A model generated the notes under the pieces. It was given only the letters and a program-made list of their open reading frames with translations, did no database searches and was not told where the DNA came from. A stretch of 64,000 nucleotides of DNA from Opitutaceae bacterium (GTDB taxonomy: Bacteria; Verrucomicrobiota; Verrucomicrobiia; Opitutales; Opitutaceae), in assembly GCA_003151495.1 (NCBI GenBank), contig PLXR01000015.1:28546-92545 (forward strand). The letters are read 5' to 3'. Positions 1 to 9,026 of the stretch are shown in pieces. Both the position numbers and the translations under genes were made by a program. Each line of letters begins with the position of its first letter. The first letter of the stretch is position 1.

Positions 1-666
1 CAGGACACCGCGCTCCACGACTCGCTCGAATGCAGGACAGCTGCGGCGCCGCGCATGGTGAAGCTCGCCGAGCGGATGATCGCGTCCGGCAGGAACGCCA
101 GGGAGACGGGCGGGCGGATCGACATGACCTGGTCGCTCGAGGGCGGCGCGCACTCGGTCCCGTGGCCCGAGTCGGCCAACCCCTTTGATCCGAGCGCGCT
201 CCACCCGGGGCACGCGCCCTTCGCGGAGAGGGACCTCCGGGGCCTCCAAGTCGAGGTCTCCCACCTGCGCCAGCACGCGGCGGCACTGGAGCGGCAGGTC
301 AGGTCGGCCGGCAACATTTCCCCGTTCAGCGTGGCATGGAGGTCCAAGGTTGAGGCCGCCGCCGCCCTCGCGCGGCTCCAGCACCGCCAGGCGGCCGTCC
401 AGCTCCTGCTGGATGCGGTGAAATCCCTGGAGTCCTGCCCGAACCCTTCCATCACCCTCGAGGCGGTCGTGGAGATCGCGGCCCACATGGCCCCGTTGGA
501 GCCGTCGCTCGCACGGAACCTACTCGAGCCAGGGGTGAAGCTTGCCGAGCAGCTCGGCAACGCCGCGCTGGGCAACCGTGCAAGGTCCATGCTTTCCGAA
601 CTCGCGAGCCGTGCGCCGAGGCAGAGGCAGGGCACGGCACCGGCCCTTGCGGGTACACGCCGATGA
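1..666 (+). CDS. C-terminal part of an unidentified protein (helical-repeat-like tail), 5' truncated by window edge
   Basis: Reading frame of the 55..666 ORF is open back to base 1; stop overlaps start of the downstream aminotransferase. Confidence 0.55.
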   Translation, partial: QDTALHDSLECRTAAAPRMVKLAERMIASGRNARETGGRIDMTWSLEGGAHSVPWPESANPFDPSALHPGHAPFAERDLRGLQVEVSHLRQHAAALERQVRSAGNISPFSVAWRSKVEAAAALARLQHRQAAVQLLLDAVKSLESCPNPSITLEAVVEIAAHMAPLEPSLARNLLEPGVKLAEQLGNAALGNRARSMLSELASRAPRQRQGTAPALAGTRR

Positions 667-1805
667 AGGTTCCATTCCTAGACCTGAAGGCGATCAGCGC
701 CCAGTACCGCGACGAGCTGGTGGCGGCGGCGACGCGCGTGATCGACAGCGGCTGGTACGTGCACGGGCGGGAGCACGAGGCATTTGAGAGGGAGTTCGCG
801 GAATTCTCGGGGGCGGGGGCCTGCGTGGGGGTCGCCAACGGCCTGGACGCGCTGACCCTGATCTTCCGCGCCTACCGCGAGATGGGCCTGGTCCGCCCGG
901 GCGACGAGGTGATCGTCCCCGCGAACACCTATATCGCCTCGGTCCTCTCGGTTACGGAGAACGGGCTCAAGCCCGTGCTGGTGGAGCCCGACCCGGGCTC
1001 GTTCAACATCGATCCGGCCCGGATCGAGGACGCGCTCACCGCGCGGACTCGCGCGATCCTTCCGGTGCACCTCTATGGCCAGATCGCGGACATGCCGGCA
1101 ATCTGCGCCCTCGCGGGGAAGCACGGACTGCTTGTCGTCGAGGACGCTGCGCAGGCGCACGGTGCCGAGCTTCACGGACGCAAGTCGGGCACCTGGGGCG
1201 ACGCCGCGGGATTCAGCTTCTATCCGACGAAGAACCTCGGGGCGCTCGGCGACGCCGGCTGCGTGCTCACCCGGGATGAGCGGCTGGCCGAGGCCATCCG
1301 GGCCCTCCGCAACTACGGCTCGCAGGTCAAGTACCACAACCTCTACCAGGGGCCGAACTCAAGGCTCGACGAGATCCAGGCGGCGTTCCTGCGGGTGCGC
1401 CTCCGGCACCTCGCCGACGAGACCCGGCGCCGGAGGCGGGTCGCGCTGCGCTACCTTGCCGAGATCCGAAACGACGAGGTCGCGCTCCCGCGTGTGGCCT
1501 CGGGGAGCGAGGGGCACGTCTGGCACCTGTTTGTCGTGAGGGTCAAGGACCGCGAGGGATTCACGTCGCACCTGGCGGCGAGGGGCATCCAGACGGCAAT
1601 CCATTACCCGGTGCCACCCCACCTGCAGCCGTGCTATCCCGGTTTGCATGCACTCTCGAGGCCCCTCACCGAGGAGATCCACCGGGAGGTGGTCTCGCTG
1701 CCCATGAGCCCCCTGCTCACCGACGGGCAGGTCGACGAGGTGGTCTCTGCCGTGAACGCCTGGTCGGCGCGCCCCGTTGCGCGGGAAAGCCTGGTGTGCG
1801 CATGA
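663..1805 (+). CDS. DegT/DnrJ/EryC1/StrS-family PLP sugar aminotransferase
   Basis: [15 protein letters not shown]..., [41 protein letters not shown] (PLP-lysine region). Confidence 0.93.
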   Translation: MKVPFLDLKAISAQYRDELVAAATRVIDSGWYVHGREHEAFEREFAEFSGAGACVGVANGLDALTLIFRAYREMGLVRPGDEVIVPANTYIASVLSVTENGLKPVLVEPDPGSFNIDPARIEDALTARTRAILPVHLYGQIADMPAICALAGKHGLLVVEDAAQAHGAELHGRKSGTWGDAAGFSFYPTKNLGALGDAGCVLTRDERLAEAIRALRNYGSQVKYHNLYQGPNSRLDEIQAAFLRVRLRHLADETRRRRRVALRYLAEIRNDEVALPRVASGSEGHVWHLFVVRVKDREGFTSHLAARGIQTAIHYPVPPHLQPCYPGLHALSRPLTEEIHREVVSLPMSPLLTDGQVDEVVSAVNAWSARPVARESLVCA

Positions 1806-1957
1806 GCAAGGACCGCAACGGGTTACCCGGCATCCGGATGGCCTCCGCGCCGGCGGACAGGTTCAAAATAGGCGTTAACCGAGGCCCGGCTGTGACGATT
1901 ACGCGTGTGACATCAGTCCACCCTCTCGGAGCCTGCACCCTAATCCCCTTTTCCCGA

Positions 1958-2389
1958 ATGAGCGTCATCCAAGAGACACACCTCATCCAAAGGGAGGACG
2001 CCCGCGGCTCGCTGGTTGCCATCGAGGGGCTCGTTGACGTGGCGTTCGACATCAAGCGCATCTATTACATCCACGGGACGGGTCCCGACGTCCGGCGCGG
2101 ATGCCACGCCCACTTCCACCTCAGGCAGATGGCGGTCTGCGTCCAGGGTTCCTGCCGCTTCGTCATGGACAACGGATTCGAGCGCGCCGAGCACGTGCTC
2201 GACAACAAGGCGACCGGCCTGGTGATCGAGCCGATGGTCTGGCACGAGATGTATGACTTCTCCCCGGACTGCGTCCTCCTCGTGCTCGCGGACGCCCCCT
2301 ACGACAAGGGCGACTACATCCACGACTACGGTCACTTCCTGGAGCTGGCCGAGTCCAAGTCCAGTGACTCCAACCGCCTTGTCGCCTGA
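1958..2389 (+). CDS. FdtA/QdtA-like dTDP-4-oxo-6-deoxyglucose 3,4-ketoisomerase (WxcM-like cupin)
   Basis: RGSLVAIEG...IKRIYYIHGTGPDVRRGCHAHFHLRQMAVCVQGSCRF...VWHEMYDFSPDCVLLVLADAPYDKGDYI; ATG at 1958 preferred over the longer ORF. Confidence 0.88.
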   Translation: MSVIQETHLIQREDARGSLVAIEGLVDVAFDIKRIYYIHGTGPDVRRGCHAHFHLRQMAVCVQGSCRFVMDNGFERAEHVLDNKATGLVIEPMVWHEMYDFSPDCVLLVLADAPYDKGDYIHDYGHFLELAESKSSDSNRLVA

Positions 2390-2397
2390 GGGCTCCC

Positions 2398-3945
2398 GTG
2401 GCACCCGCGCCTGAACGCCCCGCAAGGGACGAACTGACGATCCTCAAGGAGCTCGCCGACTGGGCCTTCAAGTGCCAGTCGAACGGGATGCTCAGGAAGT
2501 CCCAGCACCCGATGGGGGACATCCTCTCCGTGTTCCGTGCGCTGGGAGCCAGGGTCACGGAGGCCGGCGACCGCCGCGAGATGCTCCACTACTACGAGCG
2601 CCTCTCGGGATTCTACCGGCACTGGCTGAGCTGGGACGGCGCGCGGAAGCCGACGCTCGACCAGGCATGCGTCTTCTACGACCTCCTCTACATGATCAAG
2701 TGGCGCTCGATCAACGAGCCCGCGGACCTGACGTCGTTCAACCCCGACGTGCTCGAGCCGTTCCTGCGCTTCGCGTCCGGCTTTGCCTGGCCGGGGGTGC
2801 CGGTGGACCGCCGCCGCCCCGGTGGGGACGGCATCCCCCGGCTCGCCTACATCGCCTCGTGGAACAACCTCTCGAGCGCGAACGCGTGCGCCCGGGTGAC
2901 GTGGACCACCATCCTCGGGCACATGGCCGCCCGGACCGGCGGGGTCCCCGTGGTCGTCTACTGCGCCGTCCCCCCGGCGCCGGACCTGGTCGAGGCCGCG
3001 CGGAAGGCCTCGGTGGTCCTGAAGAACATGTGGCGCAACGGAAGCCCGGTCGAATCCGCGCGGGCCATCCTCTGTGAGGCCGAGAGCGACGGGATCGACG
3101 CCCTTGTTTTCGACACGCCCGATTCCCTGGCGACGCTGCTCGTCGCCAAGAGGGCGGCCCCGGTGCAGGTCTACCTTGAGATGGGATTCGACGCATGGCG
3201 GGCGCCCAACATCGAGTTCTGCTTCCAGTGCTTTTCCGTCCGCTGGACCGAGCTGGTCTCGTCGCCCGACAGGTGCGCCCGGCTGCCGCTGATCGACCAC
3301 ATCGACTTCCTCGCCCCGGAACGCAGCCCCGCCGAAATAGAGGCGCTGCGCAGGACGGTTTCCGCGGCGCTCCCCGACGGGAGGGGCCCGGACATCGTCT
3401 ATGGGTTCTTCGGGCGGATGACCAAAGTGTCGCTCCCCTGGCTGCGGCTCGTGGAGAGGATCCTCAAGCAGGTGCCCCGCGGCGTGTGCTATATCGGCGG
3501 AGGGGGCGGCCAGAATCCCGTCGTCGAGAGCTTCCTGAGGCAGTCCTCCGTCGCGTCCCGGATCATCTACCACCCGAAATACGTGGACGGCCACGTGGTC
3601 GGCCGCGTCATCGACACCTTCCTCGACACATTCCCGTTCCCCGGAAGCCTCGCCTGCCTCGAATGCCAGGCAAAGGGTGTGCCCGTCGTGTGGATGCCGG
3701 AGGGGTACCGGGACCAGATGGCCGAGCGCCTCGAGATCTACAGGGACGGGTCCCTGCGTGCCGACAACCAGGAGGACTTCGTCCGCCTCGCCGTCGAGCT
3801 GGTGGACAAGGGAAGGCGCGCGGAGGCGTCCGCGGCGGCAATGGCCCTGGCGAACAAGTTCGGCAACGGCGAGGAGAACGCGGCCAAGATCGACGGCGTG
3901 ATCATGGGGCTCGCCAGGCCCGCCCTGGCGCTGGCGCCGGCCTGA
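2398..3945 (+). CDS. Putative glycosyltransferase (GTG start)
   Basis: 515-aa ORF; C-terminal GT-B-like motifs FPFPGSLACLECQAKGVPVVWMPEGYRDQMAERL; co-oriented with sugar genes. Confidence 0.6.
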   Translation: MAPAPERPARDELTILKELADWAFKCQSNGMLRKSQHPMGDILSVFRALGARVTEAGDRREMLHYYERLSGFYRHWLSWDGARKPTLDQACVFYDLLYMIKWRSINEPADLTSFNPDVLEPFLRFASGFAWPGVPVDRRRPGGDGIPRLAYIASWNNLSSANACARVTWTTILGHMAARTGGVPVVVYCAVPPAPDLVEAARKASVVLKNMWRNGSPVESARAILCEAESDGIDALVFDTPDSLATLLVAKRAAPVQVYLEMGFDAWRAPNIEFCFQCFSVRWTELVSSPDRCARLPLIDHIDFLAPERSPAEIEALRRTVSAALPDGRGPDIVYGFFGRMTKVSLPWLRLVERILKQVPRGVCYIGGGGGQNPVVESFLRQSSVASRIIYHPKYVDGHVVGRVIDTFLDTFPFPGSLACLECQAKGVPVVWMPEGYRDQMAERLEIYRDGSLRADNQEDFVRLAVELVDKGRRAEASAAAMALANKFGNGEENAAKIDGVIMGLARPALALAPA

Positions 3946-3957
3946 CGCGCACCGTCC

Positions 3958-5127
3958 ATGGGCAGGCACGTCGTCATCTATTCGGACGATCCCGACAAGG
4001 GGGGCGTCGCACAGTACAACCACCGCGTCGCGCTGGCCCTCGAGGCCTCGGGGCTGCGCGTGTCGATAGTCCAGAGCCGCAGCACGGGCGGCATGGTTGC
4101 GCTCCGGGAATCCCGCGGCATCGCCCACTGGTGGATTCCCTACGACACCGGGCGTGAGTTTGCGCGGACGCTCACGGAGGCCGGCGACGCAGAGAGGGCC
4201 TTCGGGGAGCTGAGGCCGGACCTCGTGCTGTTCTCGGACTGCTGCCCAGTCTCCAACATGGCGGCAAAGCACACGGCGATCCGCCTCGGGATCCCCCACG
4301 TCGTCGTGGTGCATTTTGTGGCGCAATACCTCGCGCAGCGGTTCTCCGGCCAGCTGCGCCTGCTTGCCCAGATGTACGCCGCCGCGAGGTGCGTGGTCGC
4401 TGTCTCGGGCGAGAACCTCGAGCAGCTGGGCAGACTGTTCGGCCTGCCCCCCGGCAAGGGGCGGGTGGTCTTCAACGGGGTCGCGCCGAAATTCTTCCAG
4501 CCCCGCTCGGAGCCCAACCGAGGCGACCTGCGCCGGCGCCTGGGGATACCCGAGGGGACCGTGCTGAGCCTCACCACCGCGCGCCTGAGCGCGGTCAAGC
4601 TCCACCTGCTGCAGGTCGCGGCGATGGAGGTCCTCGCCAGGGAGGCTCCGAGCACGCGCATCCGGTGCGTGTGGGCGGGGGAGGGAGAGCTCCGTCAGAG
4701 CCTCGAGTCGGAGATCTCAAGGCGCGGGCTTCAGGAACGGTTCCACCTCGTCGGGCAGATCTCAGACGTGGAGCCGTGGTACGACGCCGCGGACGTCTTC
4801 ACGCTCACCTCCGAGAGCGAGGGGATGCCGCTCTCCATCATGGAGGCGATGGCGAAGGGCCTTCCGGTCGTCGCGACCGCGGTGAGCGGGATACCCGAGG
4901 AACTGGGGAGGGAGGGCGCCCTGCTGCCCGACCCGGCAAAGGACGCCATGGGGGCGGTCACGACGCTTGCCCGCACGTGGATCGACTGGAGCCGCAAGCC
5001 GGGCCTGCGCGAGGGCGTCGGGAGACGCTGCAGGCAGCGCGCCGAGGCCCTCTTCAGGGAGGAGACGATGATGAGGAACACCCTCGACTACATCGAGGAG
5101 GCCATGGCGACGGCGGCCGCCGTGTAA
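3958..5127 (+). CDS. GT4-family glycosyltransferase
   Basis: GVAPKFFQPR...LTTARLSAVK...VWAGEGELRQSLE...ESEGMPLSIMEAMAKGLPVVATAVSGIPEEL. Confidence 0.93.
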   Translation: MGRHVVIYSDDPDKGGVAQYNHRVALALEASGLRVSIVQSRSTGGMVALRESRGIAHWWIPYDTGREFARTLTEAGDAERAFGELRPDLVLFSDCCPVSNMAAKHTAIRLGIPHVVVVHFVAQYLAQRFSGQLRLLAQMYAAARCVVAVSGENLEQLGRLFGLPPGKGRVVFNGVAPKFFQPRSEPNRGDLRRRLGIPEGTVLSLTTARLSAVKLHLLQVAAMEVLAREAPSTRIRCVWAGEGELRQSLESEISRRGLQERFHLVGQISDVEPWYDAADVFTLTSESEGMPLSIMEAMAKGLPVVATAVSGIPEELGREGALLPDPAKDAMGAVTTLARTWIDWSRKPGLREGVGRRCRQRAEALFREETMMRNTLDYIEEAMATAAAV

Positions 5128-5145
5128 GGGAGGGCGTCGCGGGGC

Positions 5146-7521
5146 CTAAGCGCCCGGAGGCCGGCTGAGGGCGATGACCCGAGGGTCCTCGGGGCCGAGC
5201 GTGCGCGCGACGCCGAGCGCCTCCCGAGCCAGTTCCTCCGCGCCGGAGTTGCGCGCGACCTCGTGGAACATGATCCAGGCGTCCAGGCGCCTGGGATCGA
5301 GGCGTATCGAGCGCTCAAGCGCCTGGAGGGACTCCGCCATCTGGCCCTGCCGGCGCAGCCCGACCGCCAGCTCGAGCCACAGCTCCGCGTCGTCGTGGAA
5401 GTGCTGCACGGCCGCAATCAGGTATTCGGTGCCCCGGTCCACGATGCCGTCCGCCAGGAGCGCTCGCCCGAGGAGGCGCCGTGCCGAGGGGTGGTTCGGG
5501 TGGAGGGCGAGCACATCGCGCGCGTTCTCGGCTGCACTGGAGTTCATGCCCGCGGACAGGTCGAGCGCCGCCCTCTCAAGGGACTTGCCCTCGCGCTCCG
5601 CCGCCCGCGGATGGATCGGGGGGCCGCTTCGGAACGCCTCCGCGCCGTTCTCGGCCAACTCGTCGTAAGCCGTCTCGAGCAGGCGCCCAAAGGCGTCGCT
5701 CGCGGCAAGCGTGTCGAAGAACAGAGGGTCGGCGCGCATGGCGCCGGAGATGGCAAGGGCTGTTTCGCCCCTGAACGCCGCGTCCGTCGCCAGACGGAGC
5801 GCCGTCGCGTGGTATTCCGCCGCGCTCGTGGCGATTAGACCGGGAATATTCAGCTCCCTCAGGAGGGCCGATCCCATCCTGGACCTGAAGGAATCTCCCT
5901 CCCATGCCACGACGGGCAGCCCGAGCTCGAGCGGGTCGGCGAGCGAGTTGACGCCCCCGAAGGGATAGGTGTCGAGGTAGAGGGTACCGACCTTCAGGAG
6001 CTCCTTGACGTCGGATCGAGAGGGATAGCGGGTTGACGAGACGATCAGCCTGGAGCTGTCGACCCCGTTCTCCTCGAGCACCCGGTCGAACTCCGTGCAG
6101 AAGCGGGCGATCGGGTACTGGGAGGACCAGTTGGGATTGAAGGGATGGACCAGCAGGTAGGAGCCGGGCACCGCCGCCAGGAGGCGGGCCCATGCCGCCT
6201 GCATCTCTGGGATGATCTTGAAGTAGTTTGCCGCCGTGACGAACACGACCGCGTCCTCGGGAAGCCCGAGGGAGGCGCGGGAGACCGGACCCGAGGGCTC
6301 ACGGCAGTCCTGCCGGTAGTTGAAGGCATGGGCCGGCCCGGGGAGGAGACCGAGGCGCTCCGAGTACTGCGACGCGGCGCCGGCCGCCTCCGTGAAGGAG
6401 CCCGAGATGTAGAGGTCGATCTCCGGAAGGCCCGTCGTGATGCACGAGGAGTTGTTCACGGCCTGAAGCGGCGCGATCCGGTGGAGCGCAAGGAGCGCGA
6501 CCTCGTTGACCACGGCGGTGACATTCGTCCCAAAGACGACGACGTCGAGGTTCGCGCTCCTCAGTACGGTGAGCTGGTCCTCGAGCGAGCCGGGAAGGAC
6601 CTGGAACTGGCTGCAGCGGCTGCACGCGTAGTTCTCGAGGGGGCCCGGGTTCTCGTGGATCGCAAAGAGCAGGACCTCAAAAGAGCCGGGGTCAAGCTGC
6701 TCGAATGTCGGAAGGGTGGTGTAGGTCTCGGTCTGGGGCCCGAAGTGGCGGTTGATGAACCCGACGCGCAGGCGGCGGTCCGCCCTTGACTGGGCGAAGG
6801 GCGCCAGCCCATCGGAGGAGCGCCGGTACGCGGCCGTGAGGAGCTTGCCCCGCAAAAGGGCGTGCGCCCTGAGGTTCCCCTCGTGGAAGTAGAGCGGGAT
6901 GCTCGACGCGGTCTCGGCGAAGGCGGTCATTGCGCTTCGCACCGCAGCGGAGCCGCGATTGCGGCGGACCCAGCCATGGAGCTCCTCGGCGTGCCTTTGG
7001 TAGTGCCCGGCGTACTGGCTCGCCTGCCCAACCGCCGTGAACCCCTGGGGAGGGTGGAAAAGCCACGCTGCGTAGTCGCCCCACATCCATTCCGGCACCC
7101 GGCCGAGAAGGGGGGTCTTGCTCCACGTCCAGGAGGACGTCAGCACCATGGCCGCAAGGAGCTGGGGCCAGGAGCCGGGATTGAGCCCACCGAGGAACTC
7201 AAGGTCCGCGGCGTCCCCGGGAAGGTCGTTGACCCCTGACTTCGACACCTCGGCGACGAGCCTCCTTGCATCCAGCGAAAATCCATCCTCCTTGGCGCGG
7301 ATGGGAGTCCGGGAGATGGCCTCCGCGGCGGCCCGCCTCGTCTCGACCACCCTGGGCAGGACCCCGGGGGACGAGGGGTCGTTGGCGTATTCGGAAAGGG
7401 CCTTCCTGAAGGCGGCGATGCACTCGGCCGGCGACTGACCTGGGATGATCTCGGGGTGCGCACCGTCGCTCGGGGTAGTGTCAGATGCGGCGTGGGTCGC
7501 TAACGTTTCGGCGTAGAGCAT
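5146..7521 (-). CDS. SPINDLY/OGT-like (GT41-type) glycosyltransferase with C-terminal TPR-like repeats
   Basis: RLRVGFINRHFGPQTET..., LYLDTYPFGGVNSLADPLELGLPVVAWEGDSFRSRMGSALLRELNIPGLIA; TPR-like repeats toward C terminus. Confidence 0.82.
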   Translation of the reverse strand: MLYAETLATHAASDTTPSDGAHPEIIPGQSPAECIAAFRKALSEYANDPSSPGVLPRVVETRRAAAEAISRTPIRAKEDGFSLDARRLVAEVSKSGVNDLPGDAADLEFLGGLNPGSWPQLLAAMVLTSSWTWSKTPLLGRVPEWMWGDYAAWLFHPPQGFTAVGQASQYAGHYQRHAEELHGWVRRNRGSAAVRSAMTAFAETASSIPLYFHEGNLRAHALLRGKLLTAAYRRSSDGLAPFAQSRADRRLRVGFINRHFGPQTETYTTLPTFEQLDPGSFEVLLFAIHENPGPLENYACSRCSQFQVLPGSLEDQLTVLRSANLDVVVFGTNVTAVVNEVALLALHRIAPLQAVNNSSCITTGLPEIDLYISGSFTEAAGAASQYSERLGLLPGPAHAFNYRQDCREPSGPVSRASLGLPEDAVVFVTAANYFKIIPEMQAAWARLLAAVPGSYLLVHPFNPNWSSQYPIARFCTEFDRVLEENGVDSSRLIVSSTRYPSRSDVKELLKVGTLYLDTYPFGGVNSLADPLELGLPVVAWEGDSFRSRMGSALLRELNIPGLIATSAAEYHATALRLATDAAFRGETALAISGAMRADPLFFDTLAASDAFGRLLETAYDELAENGAEAFRSGPPIHPRAAEREGKSLERAALDLSAGMNSSAAENARDVLALHPNHPSARRLLGRALLADGIVDRGTEYLIAAVQHFHDDAELWLELAVGLRRQGQMAESLQALERSIRLDPRRLDAWIMFHEVARNSGAEELAREALGVARTLGPEDPRVIALSRPPGA

Positions 7522-7727
7522 GGCCCCGATTCAGCAGGATTGGAGCCGCTCCGCTCGTCATATGTATAAGTCTTCGGATAACAATCTGATGCACTTTTAT
7601 TCTCCGCCGAATCCTTGCCGAAATTCCAGCGGCCCTTGCCGGCTTAATGAGGGAGGGAAAATTTTTCCGGCTCGTCCCGGCCCGGGAGGATCCGGGCCTC
7701 GGCGCCTGCACCGGGGGTCGTGGACGC

Positions 7728-7757
7728 AAAAAGACCCCGGCGTAGTACCGGGGTCTT
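7728..7757 (-). terminator. Rho-independent terminator of flagellin gene
   Basis: Inverted repeat AAGACCCCGG-N7-CCGGGGTCTT followed by T-run on minus strand. Confidence 0.85.
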
Positions 7758-7820
7758 CCTGACGGACAGAGCCTTATGGCAGACTGTCCGAGACTGAAGC
7801 GAACCTGCCCGGGCCACCCG

Positions 7821-7852
7821 CTGCCCGGCCGCTTTCTAGGGCGGCCGGGCAG
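7821..7852 (-). other. Perfect 12-bp inverted repeat in flagellin 3'UTR
   Basis: CTGCCCGGCCGC-TTTCTAGG-GCGGCCGGGCAG. Confidence 0.8.
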
Positions 7853-7885
7853 GATGGCTCAGAACAGCTGCTTGATCAGACCGTG

Positions 7886-8707
7886 TTAGCCCAAGAGCTT
7901 GAGCGCGATCTGGGACGACTGGTTGGCCTGGGCGAGCATCGCCGTACCGGCCTGGACCAGGACGTTCCAACGCGCCAGCTGGGTCGAGGCCTGAGCAACG
8001 TCGACGTCGTTGATCTGGCTGACCGCGGACTGCAGGTTGGTCTGGTTGTTCGTCAGCACGGTGCTGGCGAAGCCGAGCACGCTCTGGGCGGCACCGTTGG
8101 TGGCGCGCAGCGCCGCGACCTGTTGGAGCGCGGTGTTGATGGTGCCGAGGCTGATCGTGGACGTGCCCGTGAGGCCCGTGTTGCCGGCCGCGATGACCGA
8201 GCCGACGCCCGATCCGGTGCTGGAGAGGTCCGCAACGCCGATCGAGAGAGAGCCGCCGCCGGCCTCTGTCGTCGCAACGGAGAAGCCGGAGCTTCCGAAC
8301 AGGCTGATGCCGTTGAACGTCTGGCTGGAGAGCGAGCCGAGCTCGGTCTGGAGCTGCGTGAACTCCGAGTTGTAGTTGGTGATGTCGGAGGCGCTCTTCG
8401 TCGGGTCAACCGACAGCGTGGAGAGCTGGCTCATGCGGCTCAGGATCGAGCCGGCGACCTGGAGGACTCCGTCCTGCGTCTGCAGAAGGGATACCGAGTT
8501 GGTGAGGTTGCCGAGGGCAGCGCCAGAACGGCTGGCGGCCGCGGTCAGCTTCATCGCAACGGCGGTACCACCAGCATCGGCTGACGGATTGACTAGCTTC
8601 GAGCCGCTCGAGAGCTGGTTAAGGCTCGTCTGCAGCATCGAGTTCGAGTAGGCGAGGTTGTTTGCTGCAACCGTCGCCGCGTAGTTTGTGTTAATCACGA
8701 CTGACAT
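7886..8707 (-). CDS. fliC: Flagellin
   Basis: MSVVINTNYAATVAANNL... N-terminus and ...ASTQLARWNVLVQAGTAMLAQANQSSQIALKLLG C-terminus. Confidence 0.96.
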   Translation of the reverse strand: MSVVINTNYAATVAANNLAYSNSMLQTSLNQLSSGSKLVNPSADAGGTAVAMKLTAAASRSGAALGNLTNSVSLLQTQDGVLQVAGSILSRMSQLSTLSVDPTKSASDITNYNSEFTQLQTELGSLSSQTFNGISLFGSSGFSVATTEAGGGSLSIGVADLSSTGSGVGSVIAAGNTGLTGTSTISLGTINTALQQVAALRATNGAAQSVLGFASTVLTNNQTNLQSAVSQINDVDVAQASTQLARWNVLVQAGTAMLAQANQSSQIALKLLG

Positions 8708-8715
8708 GGTATTAT

Positions 8716-8750
8716 CTTTCCTTGATCTTAAGTGCGACGTCCGTGTCGCA
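8716..8750 (-). promoter_or_regulatory. Candidate CsrA-binding region in flagellin 5'UTR (hairpin with GGA loop plus GGA-containing SD)
   Basis: Minus-strand RNA UGCGAC-ACGGAC-GUCGCA hairpin (8733-8750) and AAGGAAAG SD (8716-8723). Confidence 0.7.
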
Positions 8751-8814
8751 ATCGGCCCCGGGTGGATCGGCCCCGGTGCGGACCGGCCGGAACGTTTAAT
8801 TCGCGGCAGGGAGG

Positions 8815-8842
8815 ATATCGGCCCGGCCCCGGCCTAAATTTA
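8815..8842 (-). promoter_or_regulatory. Sigma28 (FliA)-type promoter for flagellin
   Basis: TAAATTTA-N12-GCCGATAT on minus strand (consensus TAAAGTTT-N11-GCCGATAA). Confidence 0.8.
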
Positions 8843-8963
8843 GATTATTGGCAGCTAATTATTTTTTCGGCCCGCGCCCGTGGGGCTCCGGCGCCGACCC
8901 TCCTCCTCTGGGGAATGCGCCGGCAGAAGCCGCGAAAAAGGGGGCGATGGGTGTTTTCCGGGC

Positions 8964-8990
8964 TAAACTTTCCCGTGGGGGTGCCGATGA
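8964..8990 (+). promoter_or_regulatory. Sigma28 (FliA)-type promoter for fliD
   Basis: TAAACTTT-N11-GCCGATGA, 36 bp upstream of ATG. Confidence 0.88.
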
Positions 8991-9026
8991 AGGGCACGAC
9001 CACTAGTCTCTATACTGCGCGTACCC

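Noticed and set aside
2332-4605. 757-aa minus-strand ORF
   Set aside because: Antisense to two well-supported glycosyltransferase genes; composition (Gly/Arg/His/Asp-rich, no domains) is typical of shadow ORFs in GC-rich DNA.
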